Part shown: one piece after another, positions 41,253 to 48,859 of the stretch
Position numbering within the stretch: the stretch's first letter is position 1
Layout: every line of letters starts with the position of its first letter
DNA from: Rubrivivax sp.
Lineage (GTDB): Bacteria > Pseudomonadota > Gammaproteobacteria > Burkholderiales > Burkholderiaceae_C
NCBI GenBank assembly: GCA_019635315.1
Contig: JAHBZT010000007.1
Span: 1 to 64,000, forward strand
Reading direction: 5' to 3'
DNA length: 64,000 nt
Notes under the pieces: generated by a model
What the model saw: only the letters and a program-made list of their open reading frames with translations
Database searches by the model: none
Told to the model about the DNA's origin: nothing
Translations under genes and position numbers: made by a program

Positions 41253-42112
41253 GCTGCTGCAACCCCCTCGAACAGCCCGCCGCGCGATCGCTGAAGGGCC
41301 GCTGAGCAGGCCGGGTTGAGCCAGACGACCTCGGTGCGCTTGCGTGCACCGTCGGCAAGGGCGACGACGTGGTGGCGCTCCCAGTCCCGGAACAGCTCCA
41401 GGTCGTAGAGATCGCAGGGATAGCCACTCAGGACGACCATGCCCTGCAGGTCCTGCAGCACGCTGGCCAGCACGCGATGGTCGTCGTCCGTCATCTCGCG
41501 CGCATATTTCTGGCGCACGCCTCGAGCGCTGCCGCGAGTCCCATGGGGGTAAGGCGGGTCGACGTAGTGCAGCGTGCCGGGCCCGTCGGTCGCCTGCAGC
41601 ACCAGCAGCGCGTCGCGAGATTCGATCGTGACGCCGCGCAGCCGCTCGACGAAAGCTGGCACCTGATCCGGCCAGGAAACCAGGTCGTGCGCGGCGCTCT
41701 TATGGCGCTCCCCGCGCGCGCCGGTCCTGAAGCCGGTTGCGTGCTTGCTGAAGACGGCGCCGCTGCCGAAGCCCATGAATGACCGCACGATGGTGCGGCG
41801 CGCCTGCTCGACGGGATCGTCGCTGGCTTGGTAGCTCAAGGCGAACTCGACTCGCGCGGCCGGCGTGAGCTCGACGAGGCGCCGCAGTTCGGCTGCCTTC
41901 GACGGGTCGCGCAGCACGCGGAACACGTTGACGATCTCGTCGGCAATGTCGTTGTAGACCTCGGTGTGCGCTCGCGGCTTGCGCAGCAGTACCGACGCGG
42001 CGCCGCCGTAGGGCTCGACATAGACCGAGTGCGGAGGAAAGAACTGCAGGATCCACGGGGCGAGCCGGAACTTGCCGCCGTGGTACCGCAGCGCGGGGCG
42101 AGTCACCGTCAT
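41249..42112 (-). CDS. D12-class (Dam-like) adenine-N6 DNA methyltransferase
   Basis: A 287-residue enzyme with the D12 class motifs in order: YHGGKFRLAPWI (10-21, SAM-binding), YVEPYGGAASVLLRKP (31-46), and YVDPPYP with DPPY at 185-188. A target recognition region lies between about 60 and 170. It would methylate adenine in phage DNA, protecting it from host restriction and perhaps timing replication. The cupin-like gene and a small gene separate it from a C5 methyltransferase. No cognate endonuclease is encoded. Confidence 0.92.
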   Translation of the reverse strand: MTVTRPALRYHGGKFRLAPWILQFFPPHSVYVEPYGGAASVLLRKPRAHTEVYNDIADEIVNVFRVLRDPSKAAELRRLVELTPAARVEFALSYQASDDPVEQARRTIVRSFMGFGSGAVFSKHATGFRTGARGERHKSAAHDLVSWPDQVPAFVERLRGVTIESRDALLVLQATDGPGTLHYVDPPYPHGTRGSARGVRQKYAREMTDDDHRVLASVLQDLQGMVVLSGYPCDLYDLELFRDWERHHVVALADGARKRTEVVWLNPACSAALQRSRGGLFEGVAAA

Positions 42113-42306
42113 GCTGCAGATCTCCCCGCCACGCTCTCGAACCGCGAGCCATCCTTGCGCCGGCGCACCAGGTCGGGCCGGGCGCGCGCGAGCTCGTCCT
42201 TGATCTCATCGATCCGGCGCCAGTCGCGCGCGAGCGCGGCCATGCGCAGCGCATCAGCGAAGCGCGGCGGGAGCAGCGAAGAGACGGGATGCTCGACAGG
42301 CTTCAT
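42109..42306 (-). CDS. Small Arg-rich phage protein
   Basis: A 65-residue protein from ATG 42306, overlapping both neighbours by ATGA. It is helical and charged: ALARDWRRIDEIKDELARARPDL followed by RRRKDGSRF. It is too short to assign; the pattern is common among small DNA-associated phage proteins. It may be a cofactor of the adjacent methyltransferase. Confidence 0.5.
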   Translation of the reverse strand: MKPVEHPVSSLLPPRFADALRMAALARDWRRIDEIKDELARARPDLVRRRKDGSRFESVAGRSAA

Positions 42307-42818
42307 GCGTCGCATCCCTTGCCCGTCGTGCCGCGATCGCTGGCCGCGGTGAACAGGCGCCAGTGCACCCAGTCGCCCTCGCAGTGGAAGCCCCACTCGC
42401 GATAGCGCGGCCCGGTGATGAAGAGGGTCCAGCACGGCACGCCGAGCAGCTCGACGCGGTGCGCCATGCGGCCGGACAGGCGCAGCTTCCAATCCCCTGC
42501 GCCCAACAGCTCACGCTCGTGGATGCCGCCGGCGGCGATGCGGTGCTCGACATAGCAGCCGCGCAGCAGGATCGACAGGTTGGCCCAGGGATGATCGTGC
42601 AGGGCCCGGTCGTCGTCGCTGCGCAGGAACTGGTGCAGGTAGACGCCTGGCAGGCGCTGCACCAGCCACTGCCACCAGGTGGGGTGCTCGACGTCCCGAT
42701 ACAGGCCGCTCCAGGGCGTGAGCCACCAGCGGCGCAGGTAGGGCCGCTCCTGGCCACCGATGACGAAGTCAGCCGGCCGGCGCGCGGCCAGGGCGATGAT
42801 GCGGTCGGCGAGCTTCAA
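42303..42818 (-). CDS. Cupin-like phage protein
   Basis: A 171-residue protein with the cupin-type core RALHDHPWANLSILLRGCYVEH (about 72-93), where HDHPW supplies likely metal-binding His residues, and a second half PCWTLFITGPRYREWGFHCEGDW. An N-terminal helix and the conserved YLHQFLRSDDD precede it. The family is common in phages next to methyltransferase genes; its enzymatic activity is unknown. A sugar-epimerase or dioxygenase-like role is possible. Confidence 0.7.
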   Translation of the reverse strand: MKLADRIIALAARRPADFVIGGQERPYLRRWWLTPWSGLYRDVEHPTWWQWLVQRLPGVYLHQFLRSDDDRALHDHPWANLSILLRGCYVEHRIAAGGIHERELLGAGDWKLRLSGRMAHRVELLGVPCWTLFITGPRYREWGFHCEGDWVHWRLFTAASDRGTTGKGCDA

Positions 42819-44353
42819 GCCGCGATCCTTTCGGCCAGGTCGGCCTCGACGTAGTTCGCCCGGACCAGGGCGGCCGCCAGCGCCGGCACCACGGAGTTAC
42901 CGCACATGCGCACCTGGGCTGCCTTCGTGAGCACGCGCCCATCCGCGCCGCGGTCGATGACGTAGTTCTCGGGGAATCCCTGCGCCCGGTACAGCTCACG
43001 CGGCTGCAGCATGCGCATGCCGAGGTCGGTGATCACGTAGGGCTCGCCGCCCACCTGCACCGTCACCACGGCGTCGCGATGCTTCGTCGTGATCGTGGCC
43101 AGCGGGTCCTCGATGCGCGGATCCTGGTCGGTGCCGAAGTAGCGCACCAGGAACGCGCGGACCTCGGCGTGGTGCTGCCCGCCGGCGCTGATCGTCGCCA
43201 CCGGCTCGGCGCTGCTGGCGCTGTTGCTGGTGCCGCGCAGCTTCACCAGGTTGCTGGCCACCAGCGCGTGGTGGTCGATGCTCGTCACGGTACCGATGGG
43301 TTCCGGTAGCGCGCTGCCTACGACGCCGCCGTAGTGCTTGGCCAGGAACGCGGCAACCAATGCGTGCTTCTGACCGTCCACGGCGGTGCCCAGAGGCTTG
43401 TCGAGCCCGGGCACGCGCGGCGCCTGCCCTGCCCGCTCCCCGTAGCCGGTCTGCACCAGCGTAGGCACGGCCAGAGCCAGCTCGCCTCGCTTTGCGCTCG
43501 TGACGGTGCGCAGCGGCTCGTCGGCGCTGTGCACGCGGTTGTCGCCCTGGTGCGTCACCGGCACGATGAACGGCCGGGCCGCTTCGAGCACGTAGCGCTT
43601 CACCCCGTGGGCGATGCGCCGCAGCGTGGCCTCGGCCAGCGGCCGCTCACGCTCGAAGATGCTCGGGCACGGCAGCGACCAGTCGATGCACTCGGCAGCG
43701 GTGCGCCAGGGCTTCAGGCGGCTGCCCTTCGCAGGGTCCTTCGCGTGCGTCGGCTGCGGCCAGACGATCGGCGCGCCATCGCACCGCGCCACCAGGAAGA
43801 GCCGCTTGCGGATCGTCGGCGCGCCGTAGTCGCAGGCGCGCAGCTCGCGCCACTCGACGGCATACCCCAGGTTGCGCAGCTGGGCGACCCAGCGCCGGAA
43901 CGTCAGGCCCTTGCGCTGCGGGCAAGGCATCCCGTCCTCGAGCAGCGGCCCCCAGGTCTGGAACTCCTCGACGTTCTCCAGGCAGATGATGCGGGGCCGC
44001 ACGAGCTTGGCCCACTTCACCACGACCCAGGCCAGGCCGCGGATCTTCTTGCTCACCGGCTTGCCGCCCTTGGCCTTGCTGAAGTGCTTGCAGTCCGGGC
44101 TGGCCCACAGCAGGCCGACGGGCTGGTCGCCGCACACGGCAAGCGGATCGACCTCGAAGACGTCGCTCACATAGTGGCGGGTCTGCGGGTGGTTGGCCTG
44201 GTGCAGGCTCACCGCCTCGGGGTCGTGGTTGACGGCGATGTCGACGTGACGGCCCAGGGCCTGCTCGATGCCGGTCGACGCCCCGCCGCCGCCGGCGAAC
44301 AGGTCGACGATGAGCTCGTGGGCCAGCGGCAAGATGAACTGGCGGGCCGTCAT
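42815..44353 (-). CDS. C5-cytosine DNA methyltransferase
   Basis: A 512-residue enzyme from ATG 44353. Motif I is LFAGGGGASTG (18-28), motif IV is WASPDCKHFSKAKGG with catalytic Cys88 in a PDC variant of the usual PC, motif VI is CLENVEEFQTWG, and motif VIII and later QARLNLG-like parts appear. The C-terminal half (about 270-440) contains a repeated unit (P-x-P-x-x-T-x-T/S...ALV...FL...YG) in three or so copies. The enzyme modifies cytosines in phage DNA and protects against restriction. It starts by overlap with the CII-like gene. Confidence 0.9.
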   Translation of the reverse strand: MTARQFILPLAHELIVDLFAGGGGASTGIEQALGRHVDIAVNHDPEAVSLHQANHPQTRHYVSDVFEVDPLAVCGDQPVGLLWASPDCKHFSKAKGGKPVSKKIRGLAWVVVKWAKLVRPRIICLENVEEFQTWGPLLEDGMPCPQRKGLTFRRWVAQLRNLGYAVEWRELRACDYGAPTIRKRLFLVARCDGAPIVWPQPTHAKDPAKGSRLKPWRTAAECIDWSLPCPSIFERERPLAEATLRRIAHGVKRYVLEAARPFIVPVTHQGDNRVHSADEPLRTVTSAKRGELALAVPTLVQTGYGERAGQAPRVPGLDKPLGTAVDGQKHALVAAFLAKHYGGVVGSALPEPIGTVTSIDHHALVASNLVKLRGTSNSASSAEPVATISAGGQHHAEVRAFLVRYFGTDQDPRIEDPLATITTKHRDAVVTVQVGGEPYVITDLGMRMLQPRELYRAQGFPENYVIDRGADGRVLTKAAQVRMCGNSVVPALAAALVRANYVEADLAERIAA

Positions 44354-44883
44354 CGCACACTCCCGGGGTCGGCTTGGGTGCCGAGCTGCTCGATACGCTG
44401 CGCCATCGACGCCAGCTCGCGCGTCGCGGTGATGAACTCTCGTTGCAGCTTCGCTCGCTCGTCTTCCGGCTCGAACGGCATGGGCTCGGCATAGCCCAAC
44501 GTCCGAGAGAGGAAGCTCATGCCGACGTGGCATCCGGCCTTGCGCGCCAGGCGCAGGACGAAGATGACCTCGTCGAGGGCGAGCTTTTCGGCTCGCTCTG
44601 GACTCAGGCAATTTGCCAACCGCCTGCGCGCCTCTTCGATGCTCCTGTTCGCAACCGCCGGCCAAAGCTCGGCCGCCACCACCTTGGAGCCACCGGCGGC
44701 CCGTACGCACTCGATCAGCGCCTCGTAGATCGTTTCGGGGGCGCTTCCAACGCCTTCCAACTCGCGCACCCGGCGTTGTATTGAGTCGGATGCGCGCCTC
44801 TCGAAGTGAGCCGACGATGCAGACATGGAAGCCACGTCCACACGACCATCGGGACCGGCCTGGCCGTTGACGCCGCAGGCCAC
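44350..44883 (-). CDS. CII/CP76-like phage regulatory protein
   Basis: A 177-residue protein whose middle (residues 75-125) resembles the CP76/CII regulators: RRRLANCLSPERAEKLALDEV and AGCHVGMSFLSRTLGYAEP. The C-terminal region is helical. The start is either GTG 44883 or ATG 44826; the upstream choice is used because it closely follows the Cro-like stop at 44887. It would act early in the leftward transcript in the lysis-lysogeny choice. Family call is moderate. Confidence 0.6.
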   Translation of the reverse strand: MACGVNGQAGPDGRVDVASMSASSAHFERRASDSIQRRVRELEGVGSAPETIYEALIECVRAAGGSKVVAAELWPAVANRSIEEARRRLANCLSPERAEKLALDEVIFVLRLARKAGCHVGMSFLSRTLGYAEPMPFEPEDERAKLQREFITATRELASMAQRIEQLGTQADPGSVR

Positions 44884-44886
44884 GGC

Positions 44887-45111
44887 TCAGGCCGCCTTGG
44901 CTTCGACAGGGTCCGAGGCCGCTCTCTCGTCGGCAAACAGCACTTCAGCAAGCGCCTTCACCTTCGAGTAGCCGGGATCGTTCTCTCGGTTCTTGATCCT
45001 CAGCACCGTGTCGTAGGACAGACCGGCCTCTTTGGCGACGTCGCGCAGGTCTCCGCGCCGACGGTCCAGCTCTCCGATCACGCGCTCCAGAAGGTCATGT
45101 TCCGCTTTCAT
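44887..45111 (-). CDS. Cro-like XRE-family regulator
   Basis: A 74-residue protein with one helix-turn-helix: LRDVAKEAGLSYDTVLRIKNR (about 22-42). It is the first gene of the leftward block and is divergent from the repressor, so it occupies the cro position. Its promoter overlaps operators at 45123-45159. It probably competes with the repressor for these sites. Small size and lack of a second domain match Cro. Confidence 0.8.
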   Translation of the reverse strand: MKAEHDLLERVIGELDRRRGDLRDVAKEAGLSYDTVLRIKNRENDPGYSKVKALAEVLFADERAASDPVEAKAA

Positions 45112-45117
45112 GCCGTA

Positions 45118-45146
45118 AGTCTAGGCATTTTTGCCTCGTTATGCAA
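45118..45146 (-). promoter_or_regulatory. Leftward promoter of the cro-like operon
   Basis: On the minus strand TTGCAT (complement of 45141-45146) is separated by 17 bp from TAGACT (complement of 45118-45123), 7 bp before the Cro-like ATG. One operator (45123-45136) fills the spacer and another (45146-45159) overlaps the -35 hexamer, so the repressor should block it. Confidence 0.65.
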
Positions 45147-45159
45147 GGCACCGATGCCT
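45123..45159. promoter_or_regulatory. Left operator pair of the phage repressor
   Basis: Two palindromes of the form AGGCA-N4-TGCCT occur at 45123-45136 and 45146-45159, 23 bp centre to centre. The second covers the start codon of the repressor (ATG 45154), which suggests autoregulation. The same motif in the same spacing recurs at 46463-46499. Confidence 0.75.
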
Positions 45160-45552
45160 GAGATCGTTTCGCAGACTCACCCGGTGGACAAGAACCCTGA
45201 GAAAACCCTCGCGGCAAACCTGCACTGGCTCATGGCCAACAGCGCTGACTTCCGCACCGCTGGAAGGCTCAGCAAGGCCGCCAAGGTGGACCAGAAGACG
45301 ATCTGGCGCATCCTGAACCAAGCGAATGCGCCGACGCTCGACAAGCTGACGGCCATCGCGAGCGCCTTCAGGGTTGAGACGTGGCAGCTCTTGGCGCCAC
45401 GGCTTGGCGCGGACCTTTACCGGATCGACGCAGACCGGCGGATCGTCCCGGTGCAGGAAGAGGCGCCGCCAGTCGGCCACCAAGCCCCAGCTCCGCTAAC
45501 AGACGATGTCGACAGCGCCATCCCGGCTCGAAAACGGCTGCGCGCAGCGTGA
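45154..45552 (+). CDS. C1-like phage repressor (short, no protease domain)
   Basis: A 132-residue protein with an XRE-like helix-turn-helix: RLSKAAKVDQKTIWRILNQ, then APTLDKLTAIASAFRV (about 30-67). The C-terminal part is Pro/Ala-rich and disordered, with no S24 peptidase Ser-Lys dyad, so RecA-stimulated self-cleavage is not expected. The start ATG 45154 was chosen since an upstream in-frame extension runs through the Cro-like gene. It overlaps an operator and may be nearly leaderless. It is divergent to the Cro-like gene. Confidence 0.75.
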   Translation: MPEIVSQTHPVDKNPEKTLAANLHWLMANSADFRTAGRLSKAAKVDQKTIWRILNQANAPTLDKLTAIASAFRVETWQLLAPRLGADLYRIDADRRIVPVQEEAPPVGHQAPAPLTDDVDSAIPARKRLRAA

Positions 45553-45664
45553 ACGTGACCCACGTTGCTACGGTGAAGCGAACTCGTCGCGTGCATAACT
45601 GTCAACCTCTACAGAGACCCCTTACTCGGGTGGAGGGGATTCACCGAGATTGGGGGCTGTTCTG

Positions 45665-45931
45665 ATGCCTCCGTCGGAGCCGAGTTGGCTGGACTCCGGC
45701 CTTGGCCCGCAGGATCAGGCCGACAACATCCGAGCCGCCGCGTGGTCATTGCGGTCGATCGAAGAACGGGCCGAGTTTGTAGAAGCTGCCGCCGCCGAAC
45801 GCCACCATCAACTGATTGACGCGGTTGGCAGTGCAACTAGGGTTGCAGAGCAGGTGCGGCACGAGCTGAGCACTGTTCGATGGGTGCTGCTGGCCATACT
45901 TGTCGTGCTCGTCGTGATCGGCCTACAGTAG
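45665..45931 (+). CDS. Tail-anchored small membrane protein downstream of repressor
   Basis: An 88-residue protein from ATG 45665. A cytoplasmic helical part (AAAWSLRSIEERAEFVEAAAAERHHQLIDAV) is followed by a single C-terminal transmembrane helix (RWVLLAILVVLVVIGLQ). It lies 112 bases after the repressor on the same strand and before an intrinsic terminator, so it should be expressed in the lysogen. Superinfection exclusion is a reasonable guess. No family recognised. Confidence 0.6.
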   Translation: MPPSEPSWLDSGLGPQDQADNIRAAAWSLRSIEERAEFVEAAAAERHHQLIDAVGSATRVAEQVRHELSTVRWVLLAILVVLVVIGLQ

Positions 45932-45934
45932 GCT

Positions 45935-46366
45935 GTGGTGCCAATCTTTGTTTGCCTCGTCGTCGCGGTTGCCGACGGCGACACGCTCACCGCTAGCTGC
46001 GGCGAGCCCGGTGGCTACGAACAGGTGCGAGTGAGGATCAGCGCGATCGACGCACCAGAGCGCGGGCAACCCTATGGTGGGCGCGCTCGCCAGGCACTTG
46101 TCGATCTGTGCCACCAAGTTCAGGCTCGCATCATCGAGCGAGCGCGCGACCATTACGGCCGCACCGTGGCCGACGTGGAGTGCCGAGGCCAGGACGTCGG
46201 GCAGCACTTGGTGGCGACGGGCATGGCTTGGGTGTTTGACCGCTACGCCAAGGGCTACGGCCACCTGCTGCCACCCCAGGAGACCGCGCGCGCCGCTCGC
46301 CGCGGCCTGTGGGCGGATCCGACGCCGATGCCGCCGTGGCAGTGGCGGCGCCAACAGCTGCAGTAG
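45935..46366 (+). CDS. SNase-fold (thermonuclease-like) nuclease
   Basis: A 143-residue protein from GTG 45935 (a second GTG follows at 45938). The SNase fold is complete: VADGDTL at 12-18, catalytic Arg34, Asp39 and Glu42 in VRISAIDAPE, and Arg76 in HYGRT. The N-terminus is short (about eight residues before the first strand), so a cleavable signal peptide is doubtful, though the first residues are hydrophobic. It follows the membrane protein by three bases and precedes a terminator, so it is probably co-expressed with the repressor. It may degrade foreign DNA. Confidence 0.8.
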   Translation: MVPIFVCLVVAVADGDTLTASCGEPGGYEQVRVRISAIDAPERGQPYGGRARQALVDLCHQVQARIIERARDHYGRTVADVECRGQDVGQHLVATGMAWVFDRYAKGYGHLLPPQETARAARRGLWADPTPMPPWQWRRQQLQ

Positions 46367-46389
46367 AGAGTCTCCGCCTTGACCCACAT

Positions 46390-46410
46390 GCCCGCTTAGG
46401 CGGGCTTTCT
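46390..46410 (+). terminator. Intrinsic terminator of the repressor operon
   Basis: GCCCGC (46390-46395), loop TTAG, GCGGGC (46400-46405), then TTTCT. The 6-bp GC stem and T-rich tail lie 24 bases after the nuclease stop, ending the lysogenic transcript before the early rightward promoter. Confidence 0.8.
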
Positions 46411-46462
46411 CACGCCCTGGCGCGAGGTAAGGCCGCCGCTGGCGCCAGTCAGGACACATTCG

Positions 46463-46499
46463 CGGCAAATATGCCTTGACAATCAAGGCAAAGATGCCT
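46463..46499. promoter_or_regulatory. Right operator pair of the phage repressor
   Basis: CGGCA-AATA-TGCCT (46463-46476, one mismatch to the palindrome) and AGGCA-AAGA-TGCCT (46486-46499) have centres 23 bp apart, exactly as in the left pair. One overlaps the -35 box and the other fills the spacer of the early promoter at 46476-46504. Confidence 0.75.
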
Positions 46500-46504
46500 A
46501 CATT
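46476..46504 (+). promoter_or_regulatory. Early rightward promoter
   Basis: TTGACA (46476-46481), 17-bp spacer, TACATT (46499-46504). The -35 is perfect and the -10 matches in four positions. It lies 54 bp before the first early gene at 46559 and is covered by two repressor operators, so it should be silent in the lysogen. Confidence 0.8.
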
Positions 46505-46558
46505 CTGCTCAAAGCCACACCGGAGCCTCACCCTGGGGCGGGTGGCCGGGAGCAGAAG

Positions 46559-47170
46559 ATGACCGACTGGAAAGCCAAGGAAGCAGCGCTCAGCGTGGCG
46601 GTGCGGGCGCTGATCGCACGCTTCCCCTACCTCGTCACCGTCAGCCACGTGAATGGTCGCGACGGACTGAACTGCGCGGCCAAGAACATGCGCATCGAAC
46701 TGGCCCGGGCCTTCCCCGGCGTCAAGTTCTCGGTGCGCTCGCGCCGGTTCTCCGGCGGCGACGCGATCGATGTCTCGTGGGTCGATGGCCCGACCTCGCA
46801 GCAGGTCGACGAGATCATCGACCGCTACAGCGCCGGGTCCTTCAACGGCATGGAGGACATCTACGAATACCGCGGCGATCGCGCATGGGTCGCGGCCTTC
46901 GGCGATGCCAAGTATGTCAACAGCCAGCGCAGCAGCAGCGACAAGGCCATCGCCTCGGCGATCCGCACGGTCTTCGCGCGCTACGCCGGCAACCTCGACG
47001 GCATCGAGCAGCCGACCGTCGAGGCCTACAGGAGCGGCGGCCTGCGCTCGGTGCGCGTGCCCCACCTGGGCGACGAGCTCGGCGACCTGATCAGCCGCGA
47101 AGTCAGCCGCCGCACCTGGGCGCTCAACAAGGCGCCGACGGTGCAGGCCGAGCTGCTGGAGGCGGCATGA
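46559..47170 (+). CDS. LPD29-domain protein
   Basis: A 203-residue protein whose N-terminal 100 residues match the LPD29 family (large polyvalent protein-associated domain 29): LNCAAKNMRIELARAFPG and FSVRSRRFSGGDAIDVSWVD. The C-terminal half is helical with RYAGNLDGIEQPTVEAYRSG. LPD domains occur in mobile-element proteins that accompany DNA entry or early takeover. As the first gene of the early rightward operon it is probably made at once on induction or infection. Function not known. Confidence 0.75.
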   Translation: MTDWKAKEAALSVAVRALIARFPYLVTVSHVNGRDGLNCAAKNMRIELARAFPGVKFSVRSRRFSGGDAIDVSWVDGPTSQQVDEIIDRYSAGSFNGMEDIYEYRGDRAWVAAFGDAKYVNSQRSSSDKAIASAIRTVFARYAGNLDGIEQPTVEAYRSGGLRSVRVPHLGDELGDLISREVSRRTWALNKAPTVQAELLEAA

Positions 47171-47409
47171 GCTGCCACGAAAGCCAAGCCGAGATCATCG
47201 AGCGCCTGACCAGGCGGCACTCGTCCGACGGCTACACCAGCTACCCGGCGCTGTGCGATGCGCTGGAGGCCGAGCTGCGCCTGGCGCTGGCGGAACTCGA
47301 TCAGTGCCGCAGCCGCTGCGCGCTGCTGCTGGCCGAGAACCAGCGCGCCGCGTCGTGGCCGCTGGGGTTCCCGGCGCACGCTCAACCAGCGCAGAGGGAC
47401 TCACGATGA
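47167..47409 (+). CDS. Small early phage protein
   Basis: An 80-residue protein starting at an ATGA overlap with the LPD29 gene. Helical, with a short coiled-coil stretch (ALEAELRLALAELDQCRSRCALLLAENQR) and several Cys. No membrane segment or recognised family. It ends in ATGA overlap with the next gene, so the operon is tightly coupled. Confidence 0.55.
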   Translation: MSCHESQAEIIERLTRRHSSDGYTSYPALCDALEAELRLALAELDQCRSRCALLLAENQRAASWPLGFPAHAQPAQRDSR

Positions 47410-47684
47410 CTCAGCACACCAGCGACCGCGCCGCAACGCTCGTGCGCACGCGCACGGGGATCCTGATCGGCAGCGCCTACGTGCGCCCGCCGCCGGTCCC
47501 TGGCACCGAAGCCGAGCGCATCCAGGCCTCACTGCTGCGCAAGCCGCAGCAGCGCCGGACCAGCTGGTCCGATGTCGGGCTGGCCCTTGCGATCGGCGTC
47601 GCGCTGGGCTGGGCCCTCGTCGAGTTCATCACCCCCGAGGTCGTGGACCTCACCTACCCAGCCACCACCGAAAGCCGCGCATGA
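47406..47684 (+). CDS. Small single-helix membrane protein, early operon
   Basis: A 92-residue protein with a basic N-terminal part, Arg/Gln-rich middle and one hydrophobic segment (SDVGLALAIGVALGWALVEF, about 55-74). Overlaps with both neighbours are ATGA. It is the first of two adjacent early membrane proteins. Possible roles include blocking superinfection or altering the envelope; no direct evidence. Confidence 0.6.
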   Translation: MTQHTSDRAATLVRTRTGILIGSAYVRPPPVPGTEAERIQASLLRKPQQRRTSWSDVGLALAIGVALGWALVEFITPEVVDLTYPATTESRA

Positions 47685-48010
47685 ACACCACCATGCCCAG
47701 CAGCGCACGCGCTGCGCCTCAGCGCCAACAGTGCCGCATCGTCGAACTGCGCACGCGAAGGCCGGTCATCTACACCTGCGACAGCGGCCCGGACACGATC
47801 CCGGTGTCCCAGCAGCGCGAGCCGCGCAGCGAGCGCGAGTTCGCCCTCAACACCGCGCCGCGCATCCCGCGCGTGCCGCGCCCCCGGACCCCGCGAGAGC
47901 GCAGGGCGGCCCGGTTCGACGCGGTCAGCGCCGGATTCTGGCTGTGGGGCCTCGCCTCGGTCGTGGCGGCCGGCTACGTGGCGCTGCTGGTCTGGGTGAT
48001 TCGGTCGTGA
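47681..48010 (+). CDS. Small membrane protein, early operon
   Basis: A 109-residue protein. The first 75 residues are polar and basic with many Pro and Arg (PRIPRVPRPRTPRERRAARF), followed by a single hydrophobic helix near the C-terminus (FWLWGLASVVAAGYVALLVWV). It is therefore probably tail-anchored with its N-terminus in the cytoplasm. ATGA overlaps before and GTGA after. Unknown family. Confidence 0.6.
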   Translation: MNTTMPSSARAAPQRQQCRIVELRTRRPVIYTCDSGPDTIPVSQQREPRSEREFALNTAPRIPRVPRPRTPRERRAARFDAVSAGFWLWGLASVVAAGYVALLVWVIRS

Positions 48011-48846
48011 GCGCCAACCGGATCATTGCGGCGACACCGGACAGCCGCGTGACCGCCGTACGGGCCTCCTCCTGGGGGGGCCTCTTCGACTGCGCCCACA
48101 AGTGGGAAGGCGAGCACCTGCTGGGCATGCGCATGCCCGCAGGCTTGCGCGCGCAGCTCGGGACCGCGATCCACGCGAGCACTGCGAAGTTCGACGCCGG
48201 GCGCCTGCCAGGCGGCGAGCGCGTCACCGTCGACGATGCCGCCGGCGTCTTCGTGGACACCCTCACCAAGCCCGAGCGGGACGTCGACTACACCAAGGAC
48301 GACCTGACGGTGCGGGACGCCGAGCGCATCGGCCTGACGCTGCACTCGATGTACTGCCTGGACGTCTCGCCGCAGTTCGAGTTCCAGAGCGTCGAGGCCA
48401 AGCTCGCGCCGGTGGACATCGACTGCGGCGGCGGCGTGATCGTGCGCCTGACCGGCACGATGGACCGCGCCCGCGTGGCCACCACACCCGCCGGCGCCGT
48501 GATCCCCGACATCAAGAGCGGGGCGCGCGTCATCGAGAAGGGCGAGGTCAAGACGAAGGGCCGTAGCGCGCAGCTGGGAACCTATCAGCTCATGCACGAG
48601 CAGGAGCACCGGGCCCCGACCGCCGGCGGCCAGGTCATCGCCCTGCAGACCACCAGCAAGCCCGCCACCGGCGTGTCGCCCGTCTTCGACGCCAAGCGCG
48701 TGATGTTGGGCACCGAGGACAAGCCCGGGCTGATCGAGTTCGCCGCGGACATGTTCCGCACCGGCCTGTTCCCCCCGAACCCTCAATCCCTCCTGTGCTC
48801 GCCGAAGTATTGCGCGCGCTGGAGCTCTTGCATCTTCCACGAGTGA
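48007..48846 (+). CDS. PD-(D/E)XK exonuclease with probable Fe-S cluster
   Basis: A 279-residue protein from GTG 48007 (GTGA overlap). Nuclease motifs are His56 in GTAIHAS, Asp153, then IPDIKSG with Asp168 and Lys170, and QLGTYQL (189-195). Cys29 together with Cys264, Cys269 and Cys275 forms the one-plus-three Cys arrangement seen in Cas4 and AddB nucleases, which bind a 4Fe-4S cluster. It precedes a candidate annealing protein and an SMC-like ATPase, so it is probably the phage recombination exonuclease. Alternatively it could be a Cas4-like accessory. Confidence 0.8.
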   Translation: MSANRIIAATPDSRVTAVRASSWGGLFDCAHKWEGEHLLGMRMPAGLRAQLGTAIHASTAKFDAGRLPGGERVTVDDAAGVFVDTLTKPERDVDYTKDDLTVRDAERIGLTLHSMYCLDVSPQFEFQSVEAKLAPVDIDCGGGVIVRLTGTMDRARVATTPAGAVIPDIKSGARVIEKGEVKTKGRSAQLGTYQLMHEQEHRAPTAGGQVIALQTTSKPATGVSPVFDAKRVMLGTEDKPGLIEFAADMFRTGLFPPNPQSLLCSPKYCARWSSCIFHE

Positions 48847-48859
48847 AGGACTCCGACCG

